29,608 bases of DNA from Devosia sp. (GTDB taxonomy: Bacteria; Pseudomonadota; Alphaproteobacteria; Rhizobiales; Devosiaceae): assembly GCA_011322005.1 (NCBI GenBank), contig DROE01000138.1, positions 1-29,608 of the forward strand, given 5' to 3'. Shown in pieces: positions 1 to 7,703 of the stretch (positions are counted from its first letter, which is position 1; the number at the start of each line of letters is the position of its first letter). The position numbers were made by a program, and so were the translations under genes. Below the pieces are notes generated by a model. That model did no database searches. It was not told the origin of the DNA and saw only the letters and a program-made list of their open reading frames with translations.

Positions 1-220
1 GTTCTTCGCCGGTGACAAGGGCCACTGCATCCCTTCCCACCCGGCTGGAGATGGTTTCATAAACCTCGCGGGCCAGCAGTCTTAGCGGCAGGCCTATCAT
101 GCCGGTGCGGTGGGTCAGCATGCGTTCGATGGCGAAGTGGGTTTTTCCGGTATTTGTGGGGCCGAGAATCGCACGAAGCTGGTTGTCAGCGTAATGGTCA
201 AAACCTGGGGGGCGGGACAT
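1..220 (-). CDS. Suv3-like ATP-dependent RNA helicase, 5' fragment
   Basis: The frame reads leftward from an ATG at 220 and runs off the window after about 73 codons, so only the N-terminus is visible. Residues about 18-25 read GPTNTGKT, a Walker A motif of the Suv3/DExH type. It is followed by a GLPLRLLAREVY stretch and then LVTGEE, which matches the start of the alphaproteobacterial Suv3-like helicase family (RNA unwinding coupled to ATP hydrolysis). In Hyphomicrobiales this helicase usually lies near the DUF3108 and rpmB genes, as here. There is no strong Shine-Dalgarno upstream of the ATG, but the conserved motif begins within 20 residues, so the start is probably right. The helicase core and C-terminal domains are outside the window and cannot be judged. 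Confidence 0.85.
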   Translation of the reverse strand, partial: MSRPPGFDHYADNQLRAILGPTNTGKTHFAIERMLTHRTGMIGLPLRLLAREVYETISSRVGRDAVALVTGEE

Positions 221-664
221 TATCTACGCATCACTTTCGGGGAGGGCCAGACTGGATTTGTGTTTCATATCAGAACGCGATTGCAAGCAAAAACCCGGAG
301 CCGTTAACAATAGGTACAAAAGAAGAACAAAGTCAGACCGAATCGGTACTCATGTGTGAGTCCTGATTTGTTCTCCACTCCATATGGTAGGGTTTTGTCC
401 AGGCCGGGGCAAAGAAGAGCATATTTCGCGCAAAAGAGCGAAAAACCGGCAATAGCGGTTCATTGCGGTTAAAATAACATGAATCCGGCGCCTCTCGCCT
501 CTGAGGTAAACGCTCACTTAATGGTCATATTTTTTTTCAGTTTTTGCGGTTAACCACAAGAGAGCCCGGAATAGCTGATCTTTTGGCAGCATGTTTTTTT
601 TGGGTTTGGAGTTGACGTCTCAAACTGGCACGGTGCCCTGGCAGGAATCGGGTCCATGACAAAG
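221..664. other. 444-bp intergenic region with no recognisable gene
   Basis: I see no supportable coding frame between the helicase start and the stop of the DUF3108 gene. The stretch is AT-richer than its neighbours and has T-runs near 530-540 and 593-600. It holds small inverted repeats: AACCG/CGGTT at 444-448 and 456-460, and ACTCA/TGAGT at 348-352 and 357-361. The hexamer GCGGTT occurs several times between 455 and 555. It probably carries the helicase promoter and the 3' end of the DUF3108 transcript, but no clear -35/-10 pair or terminator stands out. Confidence 0.5.
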
Positions 665-1450
665 TCAGCTCAGGCTGGTCAGGACCATGGAGAGGTCGCC
701 CAGCGAAGTGCCGATCAAAACGCGGTAGGGAATGAAGGTGCCCGAATTTTCTAAAGGCGCATACCAGATGAGGATGCGGTCAGAGGCCTGCAGATATGTG
801 GTGATTTCAGAGTTCAGGTAATGGCCGGAGATGGGTTGATAGCCGACCTGGCACAGAACAACGGGCCCCCGATAACCCGTCCGCGCTGAAGTGGCGGTTT
901 CGGCCGAGGCAAAACGAAGTTGCAGGTCAAAGCGCTCAACACCGGTAAACACGCTCAGGGTGCGCTCACAAAGAGAGCGGTCAAGTCGTGCGCCTTTCAG
1001 GATAAAGGCGGAGAGCATGTCGTTGACCCCGACAAGGTGGCGACGCTCCAGCGGGACCTGGTCGAAATGGGGTTGCGGGGGCGGGTCCGTATAAAATGCG
1101 GTGACATTGCCCCCTGAAAGACGCACATCCAGAGTTACGCTCCCCTCGCTGGTGCGGGTCTGCAGGTTGAACTCCTTGCCCCTGTAGGCGGAACGGGTGG
1201 AGGTGCCCGAAACCCTGGCCGTTGCCGAGCCGCTCGCCACGAACCGGCCAAGTCCGGTTACGTTCGCATTAAGTTCCACCGTGTAGCTTGACCCTGCATC
1301 GTGCAGTTTTATCTGAGCGTTGGCAACAATGGTGCCCCCGACGCTGATGACATATTCAGCCGTTGCGCTTACGGGTTGGGCTTGCACCGGTGCTATGCTG
1401 CCAATCAAGAGCAAAGCGGGGCTGAACACTCGCAACAGGTTTATTCGCAT
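665..1450 (-). CDS. DUF3108 family exported protein
   Basis: This 261-residue protein has unknown biochemical function and belongs to the DUF3108 family, typically envelope-associated. The chosen ATG at 1450 gives a clean signal peptide (MRINLLRV then a hydrophobic core) with likely cleavage after VQA at about residue 24. A longer frame exists from a TTG at 1516, but it adds 22 basic, low-complexity residues before the signal peptide and I consider it unlikely. The mature part is beta-rich, with a short Pro-rich segment (DPPPQP) near residue 123 and two cysteines, consistent with a secreted beta-barrel-like fold. A T9 run at 1466-1474 on the + strand sits just upstream of the start, and the only purine-rich stretch there (AAAGG) lies about 14 bases away, so translation signals are weak. 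Its position beside rpmB and the helicase is the usual one in the order. Confidence 0.75.
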   Translation of the reverse strand: MRINLLRVFSPALLLIGSIAPVQAQPVSATAEYVISVGGTIVANAQIKLHDAGSSYTVELNANVTGLGRFVASGSATARVSGTSTRSAYRGKEFNLQTRTSEGSVTLDVRLSGGNVTAFYTDPPPQPHFDQVPLERRHLVGVNDMLSAFILKGARLDRSLCERTLSVFTGVERFDLQLRFASAETATSARTGYRGPVVLCQVGYQPISGHYLNSEITTYLQASDRILIWYAPLENSGTFIPYRVLIGTSLGDLSMVLTSLS

Positions 1451-1594
1451 TTTGGGAGAGCTGCCTTTTTTTTTGTTGCCGCGGGCGGTGGCGGGGCGGT
1501 CATGCGTTCGAATCAACTGCCCGCTAAGCTGCCCTCTGGCGCGTGCCTTTTCAAGACGGGGGCATATGGAGCGGGACGTCGGCGTCAGTTAAGC

Positions 1595-1623
1595 TTGACT
1601 GGGCCTGAGGGTTTGACTATCTA
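1595..1623 (+). promoter_or_regulatory. Candidate rpmB promoter
   Basis: TTGACT at 1595-1600 and TATCTA at 1618-1623 are separated by 17 bases, about 95 bases before the rpmB start. A second perfect -35 hexamer, TTGACA, lies at 1643-1648, with a poor -10 (CATTTC) 17 bases on. Either or both could serve rpmB. Called by eye. Confidence 0.4.
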
Positions 1624-1716
1624 GGCTCGACTTTTTCAACTTTTGACAGCGGTTCGGCATAAAGCCATTTCATTTTGGTTTTTTCATGAGCTGTTTAACA
1701 AACAGGAATGAGATAG

Positions 1717-2001
1717 ATGGCACGGCGTTGTGAACTCAGCGGTAAAGGCGTGATGACTGGGAACAATGTGAGCCATGCGCTCAATCGCACCCGGCGCCGG
1801 TTTTTGCCCAATCTGTGCAATGTAACTCTTATGTCCGAAGCGCTTGAGCGCTCGGTCAAGCTCAAGGTTTCGGCCCACGCCCTGCGCACGGTTGAACATC
1901 GGGGCGGGCTTGACGCCTATCTGCTCAAGGCCAAGGACAGCGAGCTTTCCAAGCGCGCGCTTGGTGTGAAGCAGGAAATCAAGGCGGCTCTGGCCTCCTG
2001 A
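1717..2001 (+). CDS. rpmB: 50S ribosomal protein L28
   Basis: This is a 94-residue basic protein of the large ribosomal subunit. The N-terminus [11 protein letters not shown] and the following [15 protein letters not shown] segment are the typical L28 signature, and the length is close to the alphaproteobacterial norm of about 97. The ATG at 1717 is preceded by AGGA about ten bases upstream. The gene is transcribed alone: the DUF3108 gene diverges upstream, and a strong terminator lies 34 bases after the stop. Two candidate promoters occur in the 266-base divergent gap. L28 genes of some bacteria have zinc-independent paralogues, but a single copy cannot be assigned that way from one window. 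Confidence 0.96.
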   Translation: MARRCELSGKGVMTGNNVSHALNRTRRRFLPNLCNVTLMSEALERSVKLKVSAHALRTVEHRGGLDAYLLKAKDSELSKRALGVKQEIKAALAS

Positions 2002-2034
2002 GACAGATGTCCTTGTGCCGCCGGACCGAATAGT

Positions 2035-2063
2035 TGCGCGCCGGTTCTGCCGACGCGCATTTT
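2035..2063 (+). terminator. Rho-independent terminator of rpmB
   Basis: The stem TGCGCG-C-CGG (2035-2044), loop TTCTG (2045-2049) and CCG-A-CGCGCA (2050-2059) pair with a single C/A mismatch, and TTTT follows at 2060-2063. It sits 34 bases after the rpmB stop, so the transporter downstream probably has its own promoter or depends on readthrough. Confidence 0.75.
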
Positions 2064-2152
2064 CGTTTGTGACATGAAACACAAAACTGCACCGGTTTAT
2101 TGCCGGGGGCGGTCAAACCGGGTCCGTGGCCCGAAACAGGGGTGCATTTTTT
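2064..2152 (+). promoter_or_regulatory. Structured leader of the yhhQ-type gene, candidate cis-regulator
   Basis: Several inverted repeats lie between the rpmB terminator and the ATG at 2153. TTTGTG (2066-2071) pairs with CACAAA (2080-2085). CCGGTTT (2092-2098) pairs perfectly with AAACCGG (2115-2121). CGGG (2119-2122) pairs with CCCG (2130-2133), and this excludes the previous stem because they share bases 2119-2121. TGCACC (2088-2093) pairs with GGTGCA (2141-2146), which is followed by TTTTTT directly against the ATG. The only Shine-Dalgarno-like bases (AGGGG, about 2138-2142) lie partly inside this last helix. It does not match the preQ1-I pattern I know. No promoter was identified for it. 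Confidence 0.4.
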
Positions 2153-2785
2153 ATGCTCACTCGAATTATTCCCGCCGTGGCCGCCATGGCCGCCATAGTC
2201 GCAGCCTCCAACATTTTAGTGCAATTTCCGGTTCAGGCCCAACTGGGGGGGCTCAATCTGGCCGACCTTCTGACCTGGGGGGCCTTTACCTATCCGGTCG
2301 CGTTTCTGGTCACCGACCTGACCAACCGGCATTTTGGCGCTTCGGCTGCCCGGCTGGTTGTGCTGGCGGGTTTCGTGCTGGCGGTGCTGATTTCATTTTA
2401 TCTGGCAACCCCGCGCATTGCCATTGCTTCGGGCAGCGCCTTTCTGCTGGCGCAGCTGGCCGATGTGGCGATATTTGACCGGCTTCGGGCCTCCGCCTGG
2501 TGGCGGGCGCCGCTCCTGTCTTCGCTGCTGGGGTCGATGGTGGATACGGTTTTGTTTTTCTCGCTGGCTTTTTCAGAAGGTTTTAGCGCTCTTGGATCTG
2601 CCGACGGTTTTGCCATCGAGGCAACGCCGCTGCTGGGTATATTTGTTCTTGAACTGCCGCGCTGGGTGTCGTGGGCGCTGGGCGATTTCGGGGTGAAGGT
2701 ATTGGTGGCGCTGGTAATGCTGTTGCCCTATTCGGTTCTGCGTTTGTGGATTGCCGACCTGGTTGTGCACCCGGCATCCAAATAG
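2153..2785 (+). CDS. yhhQ: YhhQ/QueP-type queuosine precursor transporter
   Basis: This 210-residue inner-membrane protein belongs to the YhhQ (DUF165, VUT) family, whose E. coli member imports queuosine precursors (preQ0/preQ1) for tRNA modification. Family marks are visible: TDLTNRHFG after the second membrane segment, QLADVAIFDRLR in the middle, and SSLLGSMVDTVLFFSLAF. About six hydrophobic segments span the protein. I start it at the ATG at 2153 (MLTRIIP). A longer frame from a GTG at 2126 would add nine residues but would read through the leader hairpins and put polar residues before the first helix. It converges with the esterase-like gene, with only five bases between the two stops. 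Whether the cell makes queuosine de novo or salvages it cannot be told from this window. Confidence 0.88.
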   Translation: MLTRIIPAVAAMAAIVAASNILVQFPVQAQLGGLNLADLLTWGAFTYPVAFLVTDLTNRHFGASAARLVVLAGFVLAVLISFYLATPRIAIASGSAFLLAQLADVAIFDRLRASAWWRAPLLSSLLGSMVDTVLFFSLAFSEGFSALGSADGFAIEATPLLGIFVLELPRWVSWALGDFGVKVLVALVMLLPYSVLRLWIADLVVHPASK

Positions 2786-2790
2786 GTTTT

Positions 2791-3798
2791 TCACGCGGGC
2801 AACTCGAACTCGAGCAAAAGCGTACGCTGCCAGTCGTTGAAATTGTCATCCGAGACAAGAATAATGCGGGTGGAGCCATCCTTGTCAATGCGCACGGCCA
2901 GCCCTTCCATATTGTCGATGTCGCCGCCAAAGCCGCTCAGAATAACCTCTCCCTGCATCAGGGCACCGGGCGCAACATTTTCAGCCCTGATGCGGCGCAC
3001 CTGCATCTTGAAGCCCAAAAAACTGACACCACGCTCCAGCACCAGCAGGTCGCCATCGGGAAGAAAGGCGCAATCAGTGGGGTTGAACCCCGAAGCAATG
3101 CTGAGCGAGAGCGCGCCCACATCGCGTCGGCCCAAAAGCCAGGCCGAGTGATCGCCCTGCTCATTGCTGACATTTTCGGGGATGAGCAGGGTTGAGCCGG
3201 AAATGGGGGAAGCCGCGGGCGCTATGCACACCGATTCAAGGCTTTCATTGGTGCGCAGGGTGCTCAGCCAGTCGGGAATGGTGACTTTTCGGGCCGCACC
3301 AACGGGGCGTCCGTCAATCAGGTCAAAGTCGGCGACGCGGGTCAGGTTTTCAAAACTCACCCGGACCGCCGCCGGGCGTCCGCCACGGAATATGGTCGCA
3401 ATGGATTCCGCATCGCGAGTGTAGTTTTCAGGCAGGGGAATACCGCTGGAATTCTGCAGGGGAGAAAGTTGAACATTTTCCAGGCCCTTGGGGCGACCGT
3501 TGTTTCGGTGTTTCAGCACCCCTGAAACAAACTGTCCCTGGTCGGTGACCATGACAAAACGTTTGTCGTCGAGAAAGTCTATGCCCGACACGCCGCCGAA
3601 AACTTCGGGTCCTTCCAGAATCAGTCCGCCGCGCCAGATGAGGTCGCCAACCTTGTCACCGGGGCGGAGCGACTGATATTGTTCAATGGGCTGGGCACTG
3701 ATAACGCCATCGGAAGCAAACACTTTTGCGGGGCTGGCAAAAAGCACAAGTGCAAGCGCCCCAAGGCTGAAGCTTAACAGGCACCGGTCCGGCCTCAT
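2791..3798 (-). CDS. Exported 'esterase-like activity of phytase' family protein
   Basis: This 335-residue protein has a signal peptide (basic start, hydrophobic core, likely cleavage after VFA near residue 28). The mature part fits the phytase-esterase-like beta-propeller family (PF13449 type), with GVSGIDFL near residue 70, a DAESIA motif near 155, NESLESV near 190 and NMEGLAV near 300. Proteins of this family are predicted extracytoplasmic hydrolases or sugar/phosphate-binding propellers, and no substrate can be assigned. Its ATG overlaps the cobT stop by four bases (ATGA at 3795-3798), so it is probably translated by coupling with cobT. The same linkage recurs in related genomes as far as I recall, yet no role in cobalamin synthesis is established. 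It lacks an obvious terminator before the convergent transporter gene. Confidence 0.8.
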   Translation of the reverse strand: MRPDRCLLSFSLGALALVLFASPAKVFASDGVISAQPIEQYQSLRPGDKVGDLIWRGGLILEGPEVFGGVSGIDFLDDKRFVMVTDQGQFVSGVLKHRNNGRPKGLENVQLSPLQNSSGIPLPENYTRDAESIATIFRGGRPAAVRVSFENLTRVADFDLIDGRPVGAARKVTIPDWLSTLRTNESLESVCIAPAASPISGSTLLIPENVSNEQGDHSAWLLGRRDVGALSLSIASGFNPTDCAFLPDGDLLVLERGVSFLGFKMQVRRIRAENVAPGALMQGEVILSGFGGDIDNMEGLAVRIDKDGSTRIILVSDDNFNDWQRTLLLEFELPA

Positions 3799-5684
3799 CT
3801 TGCCATCCGTCGGCGCGTTGTGGCCGGTGCTTCCTCTTCAAACAGGTCTGCCAGCTGGTCGGTCAGGGCGCCTGCCAGTTCTTCGGCGTCGAGCAGGGTG
3901 ATGGCACGCCGGTAATAGCGGGTGACGTCATGGCCGATGCCGATGGCAACCAGTTGCACCGGCGAGCGCGTTTCAATTTCCTCGATGACCTGGCGCAAGT
4001 GCGTCTCCAGATAGTTTCCCGGGTTGATGCTCTGGGTTGAATCGTCGACCGGAGCGCCATCGGAAATCACCATAAGTATGCGGCGACTTTCGGGCCGTCC
4101 GATCAAGCGTTTGTGAGCCCAAAGCAGAGCCTCGCCGTCAATATTTTCCTTCAGAAGCCCCTCGCGCATCATCAGCCCCAGATTGCGCCGGGCATGACGC
4201 CAGGGCTGGTCGGCGGATTTGTAGACAATGTGGCGGATGTCGTTGACCCGCCCGGGGCCGGGGGGGCGGTTGGCTTCAAGCCAGGCTTCGCGCGAACGCC
4301 CGCCCTTCCAGGCGCGGGTGGTAAAGCCCAGAATTTCGACCTTGACCCCGCAACGTTCCAGCGTGCGGGCCAGAATGTCCCCGCAGATGGCCGCAATGGT
4401 TATGGGGCGTCCGCGCATCGAACCTGAATTGTCAATCAGTAGGGTCACTACCGTATCGCGGAAATCGGTTTCGCTTTCCTGCTTGAAGGAGAGAGGCTGC
4501 ATGGGGTCGATGATGATGCGGGGGAGGCGGGCGGCATCCAGTGTGCCCTCTTCGAGGTCAAACTGCCAGGAGCGGTTCTGCTGGGCCATCAGGCGGCGCT
4601 GCAATTTGTTGGCGAGGCGGGCGACAGCGCCGGACATGTTTTCCAATTGCTTGTCGAGCAGGGCGCGCAGCTGTTCGAGCTCTTCGGGCGGACACAGGTC
4701 GGCGGCGGAAACCGTCTCGTCAAACTTTGTGGTGAAAATCTTGTAGTCAAGCTGACTGCCAAACATGTTGTTGCCATCGGGCATGGTCGCAGCATCGGGA
4801 ACATCATCGCCTGCGTTCTGCATGTCCTCATCGTTCATGTCGGAGAGTTCGGCATCGCTGGCGTCAGCCTCGCCCTCTTCTTCCTGGGTGCCCTCGGCTT
4901 CATCCTGCTCGGTCTGAGCGTCGTCGGCTTCGCCTTCGGTGTCCTGGGGTGAGGTGTCTTCAGCCTTGCCCCCGGCGTCGGTTTCGTCCTCGGCGTCCTG
5001 TTCTTCGTCGAACTGGTCGTCGTCCAGGGAAATATCGGGGGCCAAATCAAGGTCGCTCAGAACGGTGCGGGCTGCGCGGGCATAGTCATCCTGATTTTCA
5101 AGGTGAGAGGCCAGAGTTTCTATGGAACCTGCGGCCAGGGAATTGATATGGTCCTGCCACAGGGCAACGATTTTCTGGCCTGCGGGGGGAATGGGCAGAC
5201 CGGCCAGCTTTTGCCTTAGAATCAGCCCCAGTGCTTCGGCTAGAGGTGCATCGTCGCGGTTTTCAATATTCTGGAAGTTGGCGCGGGCCATGCGGTCTTC
5301 AAGCATTTCCCCGATATTGTCTTTCATGCCTTCCATGCGCACGCAGCCCAGCGATTCGATGCGGGCCTGCTCCAGCGCGTCAAAGGCGGCTCTGGCATCG
5401 GGCTCGCCGGGGGCGCGCTTTGCGTGTCGGCGCGGATTGTGGGCGGCCAGGCGCATGGCCATGGCGTCGCCCTGTCCCCGGGCAATGGAGATATCGCGTT
5501 TGGAGACCAGCCGGGGCAGGTTGGCCAGGCGCACCTTGTCCTTGCCCATGACAGGGCGGTCGGCGGTGAAGCTGACCTCGGTTTTGCCCTTGCCGGAAAC
5601 TGCACGCACCGTCACTCCGACCGCGGATTTGAAAATCGCGGTATTATCGGGAGAATTGGACCTTGAGCGAGTGCGCTCTGTCAT
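3795..5684 (-). CDS. cobT: Cobaltochelatase subunit CobT
   Basis: This 629-residue protein has the usual length for CobT, the VWA subunit that with the AAA+ CobS forms the chaperone-like ring activating CobN to insert cobalt into hydrogenobyrinic acid a,c-diamide (aerobic B12 route). The N-terminal half is helical. Residues about 219-295 are a highly acidic linker rich in Asp, Glu and Gln. The C-terminal third is a von Willebrand A domain whose MIDAS reads DNSGS at 418-422, followed by a TTRAW stretch near 455 and SDGAP at about 541-545. The ATG at 5684 lies 21 bases after the cobS stop, so the two are co-transcribed. The Shine-Dalgarno is poor. CobN is not in the window, which is common because cobN often lies with other cob genes. 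Confidence 0.96.
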   Translation of the reverse strand: MTERTRSRSNSPDNTAIFKSAVGVTVRAVSGKGKTEVSFTADRPVMGKDKVRLANLPRLVSKRDISIARGQGDAMAMRLAAHNPRRHAKRAPGEPDARAAFDALEQARIESLGCVRMEGMKDNIGEMLEDRMARANFQNIENRDDAPLAEALGLILRQKLAGLPIPPAGQKIVALWQDHINSLAAGSIETLASHLENQDDYARAARTVLSDLDLAPDISLDDDQFDEEQDAEDETDAGGKAEDTSPQDTEGEADDAQTEQDEAEGTQEEEGEADASDAELSDMNDEDMQNAGDDVPDAATMPDGNNMFGSQLDYKIFTTKFDETVSAADLCPPEELEQLRALLDKQLENMSGAVARLANKLQRRLMAQQNRSWQFDLEEGTLDAARLPRIIIDPMQPLSFKQESETDFRDTVVTLLIDNSGSMRGRPITIAAICGDILARTLERCGVKVEILGFTTRAWKGGRSREAWLEANRPPGPGRVNDIRHIVYKSADQPWRHARRNLGLMMREGLLKENIDGEALLWAHKRLIGRPESRRILMVISDGAPVDDSTQSINPGNYLETHLRQVIEEIETRSPVQLVAIGIGHDVTRYYRRAITLLDAEELAGALTDQLADLFEEEAPATTRRRMAR

Positions 5685-5705
5685 TGGGGGGCTCGCCGGG
5701 TTGCT

Positions 5706-6683
5706 TTATGCGCTGATGGCCAGATTGGCCGAACTTTCGGGCAGGTCGACGCCAAACACGCGCTGATAGAGTTCAGCCACCACCGGGCGTTCCAGTTCGT
5801 CACATTTGTTGAGGAAGGTCAGGCGGAAGGCAAAGCCGACATCGCCGAATATCTGAGCATTTTCGGCCCAGGTTATCACCGTGCGCGGGCTCATCACCGT
5901 TGAGAGGTCACCATTGATGAAGGCGGAGCGGGTAAGGTCGGCGACCCGCACCATGTTGGAGATGGTCTTCTTACCCTCATCTGTCCGATAGGACTTGGCT
6001 TTGGAAAGAACAATGCCCACTTCCTGTTCATGGGCAAGATAATTGAGGGTGACCACCATCGACCAGCGGTCCATCTGGCCCTGATTGATTTGCTGGGTGC
6101 CGTGATAAAGCCCGGAGGTGTCTCCCAGACCTATGGTGTTGGTGGTTGCAAACAGGCGGAAGGCGGGGTGAGGGGTTATCACCCGGTTCTGATCAAGAAG
6201 GGTCAGACGCCCTGCGGTTTCGAGCACGCGCTGGATGACAAACATCACATCAGGACGGCCCGCGTCATATTCGTCAAAGACCAGCGCCACATTGTTCTGC
6301 ACCGCCCAGGGCAGCATGCCATCGCGAAACTCGGTGACCTGCATGCCATCCTTGAGTATGATGGCGTCTTTGCCCACCAGGTCGATGCGCGAGACGTGGC
6401 TATCCAGATTGATGCGGACCAGGGGCCAGTTGAGACGGGCTGCGACCTGCTCGATATGGGTGGATTTGCCCGTGCCGTGGTAGCCCTGCACCATCACCCG
6501 GCGGTTAAACTCAAAACCTGCCAGAATGGCCAGGGTCGTGTTGCGGTCGAACAGATAATCGGGGTCGATGGGGGGCACATATTCGTTGTGCTGGGCAAAG
6601 CCCGTGACCACCATATCGGTGTCGACGCCGAACAGGTCGCGCGCGCTGAATTCCTTGTCGGGCAGGTTGGTTAGTTCGCTCAT
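5706..6683 (-). CDS. cobS: Cobaltochelatase subunit CobS (AAA+ ATPase)
   Basis: This 325-residue cytoplasmic AAA+ protein is the ATPase partner of CobT in the aerobic cobaltochelatase. Walker A is GYHGTGKST at 67-75, Walker B is VALVFDEYD around 132-140, and a sensor-1-like ATTNT occurs near 179-183. Length and N-terminus (a DLFG segment near residue 16, then [11 protein letters not shown]) match the family. The ATG at 6683 has AGAG seven bases upstream. It follows the J-domain gene by 60 bases, and that gap holds a small hairpin (GCCCCT-TGC-AGGGGC at 6714-6728, no U-run on the coding strand). The gene is probably co-transcribed with cobT and the exported protein. Confidence 0.96.
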   Translation of the reverse strand: MSELTNLPDKEFSARDLFGVDTDMVVTGFAQHNEYVPPIDPDYLFDRNTTLAILAGFEFNRRVMVQGYHGTGKSTHIEQVAARLNWPLVRINLDSHVSRIDLVGKDAIILKDGMQVTEFRDGMLPWAVQNNVALVFDEYDAGRPDVMFVIQRVLETAGRLTLLDQNRVITPHPAFRLFATTNTIGLGDTSGLYHGTQQINQGQMDRWSMVVTLNYLAHEQEVGIVLSKAKSYRTDEGKKTISNMVRVADLTRSAFINGDLSTVMSPRTVITWAENAQIFGDVGFAFRLTFLNKCDELERPVVAELYQRVFGVDLPESSANLAISA

Positions 6684-6743
6684 GGTTGGTCTCTTGACTG
6701 GCTGTTGAATGTTGCCCCTTGCAGGGGCTTCTCGCCTTGAACC

Positions 6744-7379
6744 TCAGGAAGCAAAACCCTTGGATTTAAGGTGATTATAGGCGGTAATGATGGCGCGGAG
6801 GCGGTCTTCGGAGGCCCGGTCGCCGCCGTTGGCGTCTGGGTGGTGAAGTTTGACCTGTTCCTTGTAGGCTTTCTTGAGTTCTTCTGCGCTGACACGGGTG
6901 GCAAAGCCCATGACCTCGAAAGCCTGACGGTCGACCTCAACCAGGCGCAATTCGCGCTTGGTCATGGGTTTGCGGCCCCGGTTGCGGGCGACGCGGGCAA
7001 ACAGGTTCAGAGGGTCAGCAAACCGTTTGTCAACCTGCTCGCGGGCCCCCGGTTTTCCGGTCTTTTGCCGGGAGGTGGAGCGGGCGGCGCCACTGGTTCC
7101 GTGCTCCCAGGTGGGGCGGCCGCCGGTAAAGCGGTCATTGCGCACCGCCTCGGCGGCCTCGCTGTCGCCCATGCCGGAAAAATAGTTGAAACTCTTGTTG
7201 TACTGGCGCACATGGGCGACACAATAATTGTAGAATTCGCCCTCGGCCTTCTTGCCCTTGGGCGCACGCTTGTTGCCGGGCTTGTCGCAGCCCTCCCATT
7301 CACAGACGGGTCCGGTGGGCTGGTCGGTGCCGCGCTTGCGTGGTTTAATGCGGATCGAGTTAAATACCTTGGAGTCCAG
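6744..7379 (-). CDS. J-domain (DnaJ-like) protein with CxxxxC...CxxH N-terminus, non-canonical start
   Basis: This 211-residue co-chaperone-like protein sits upstream of cobS, as in related genomes. The C-terminal J domain carries HPD at about residues 180-182 and a following NGGD segment. The N-terminal region has a zinc-binding look: CEWEGC near residue 27 and YCVAHVRQYN near 50. The first ATG/GTG/TTG in frame is a GTG at 7211, which would begin inside that motif and delete both cysteine pairs. Upstream to the in-frame stop there is no canonical start at all. I therefore begin it at a CTG (7379), which has AGGA eight bases upstream and gives the LDSKVF opening I expect for the family. An ATT at 7388 is the alternative. 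A sequencing error or small indel could also explain it. The protein probably works with DnaK on an unknown client. Confidence 0.75.
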   Translation of the reverse strand: MDSKVFNSIRIKPRKRGTDQPTGPVCEWEGCDKPGNKRAPKGKKAEGEFYNYCVAHVRQYNKSFNYFSGMGDSEAAEAVRNDRFTGGRPTWEHGTSGAARSTSRQKTGKPGAREQVDKRFADPLNLFARVARNRGRKPMTKRELRLVEVDRQAFEVMGFATRVSAEELKKAYKEQVKLHHPDANGGDRASEDRLRAIITAYNHLKSKGFAS

Positions 7380-7442
7380 CGTTCTAATCCTGATATTGGT
7401 GGTTAAGAGTCAAACGGTCGCAACGAAGGCAAAAGGCATGGC

Positions 7443-7703
7443 ATGGGCGTGAAGCAAGACATCATACTAAAACTCAATGCGGTTTTCGAGCCTGAAATTC
7501 TCGAACTTGAAGATATATCCGAACGCCATCGCGGGCACGCGGGCTGGCGGAGTGGCGGCGAAAGTCATTTTCACCTGAAAATCGCGACCCGCCATTTAGC
7601 ATCTCAATCCCGTGTTGCGCAACACCGCGCGATAACGGATGCGTTAAAAAGCGAATTTGACGCAGGTCTGCACGCGCTTACAATCGAGGTGGTTGACATT
7701 TAG
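7443..7703 (+). CDS. bolA: BolA family protein
   Basis: This 86-residue cytoplasmic protein has the BolA fold: an N-terminal helix with the DIILKLNAVFEP stretch, a loop with SHFHLKI near residues 41-47, and a C-terminal LHALTIEVVDI strand. BolA proteins pair with monothiol glutaredoxins and handle [2Fe-2S] clusters, or act as transcription regulators. The histidine of SHFHLKI fits the BolA-type cluster ligand. The ATG at 7443 has AAAAGG six bases upstream. It diverges from the J-domain gene, 63 bases away, and converges on the CNNM gene so tightly that the two stop codons interleave (7700-7703). Confidence 0.92.
   Translation: MGVKQDIILKLNAVFEPEILELEDISERHRGHAGWRSGGESHFHLKIATRHLASQSRVAQHRAITDALKSEFDAGLHALTIEVVDI

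Noticed and set aside
2088..2152. A preQ1-I riboswitch in the yhhQ leader
   Set aside because: The compact stem-loop with an A-rich 3' tail that defines preQ1-I is not present. The leader is reported only as an unassigned structure.
7437..7439. In-frame ATG upstream of the J-domain gene
   Set aside because: It is followed nine codons later by an in-frame TGA, and the residues between do not resemble the family N-terminus.
6684..7442. Cobalamin riboswitch near the cobS/cobT genes
   Set aside because: I found no B12-box-like conserved segment or suitable long leader in the 60-base cobS gap or the 63-base bolA/J-domain gap. The hairpin at 6714-6728 has no U-run on the coding strand.
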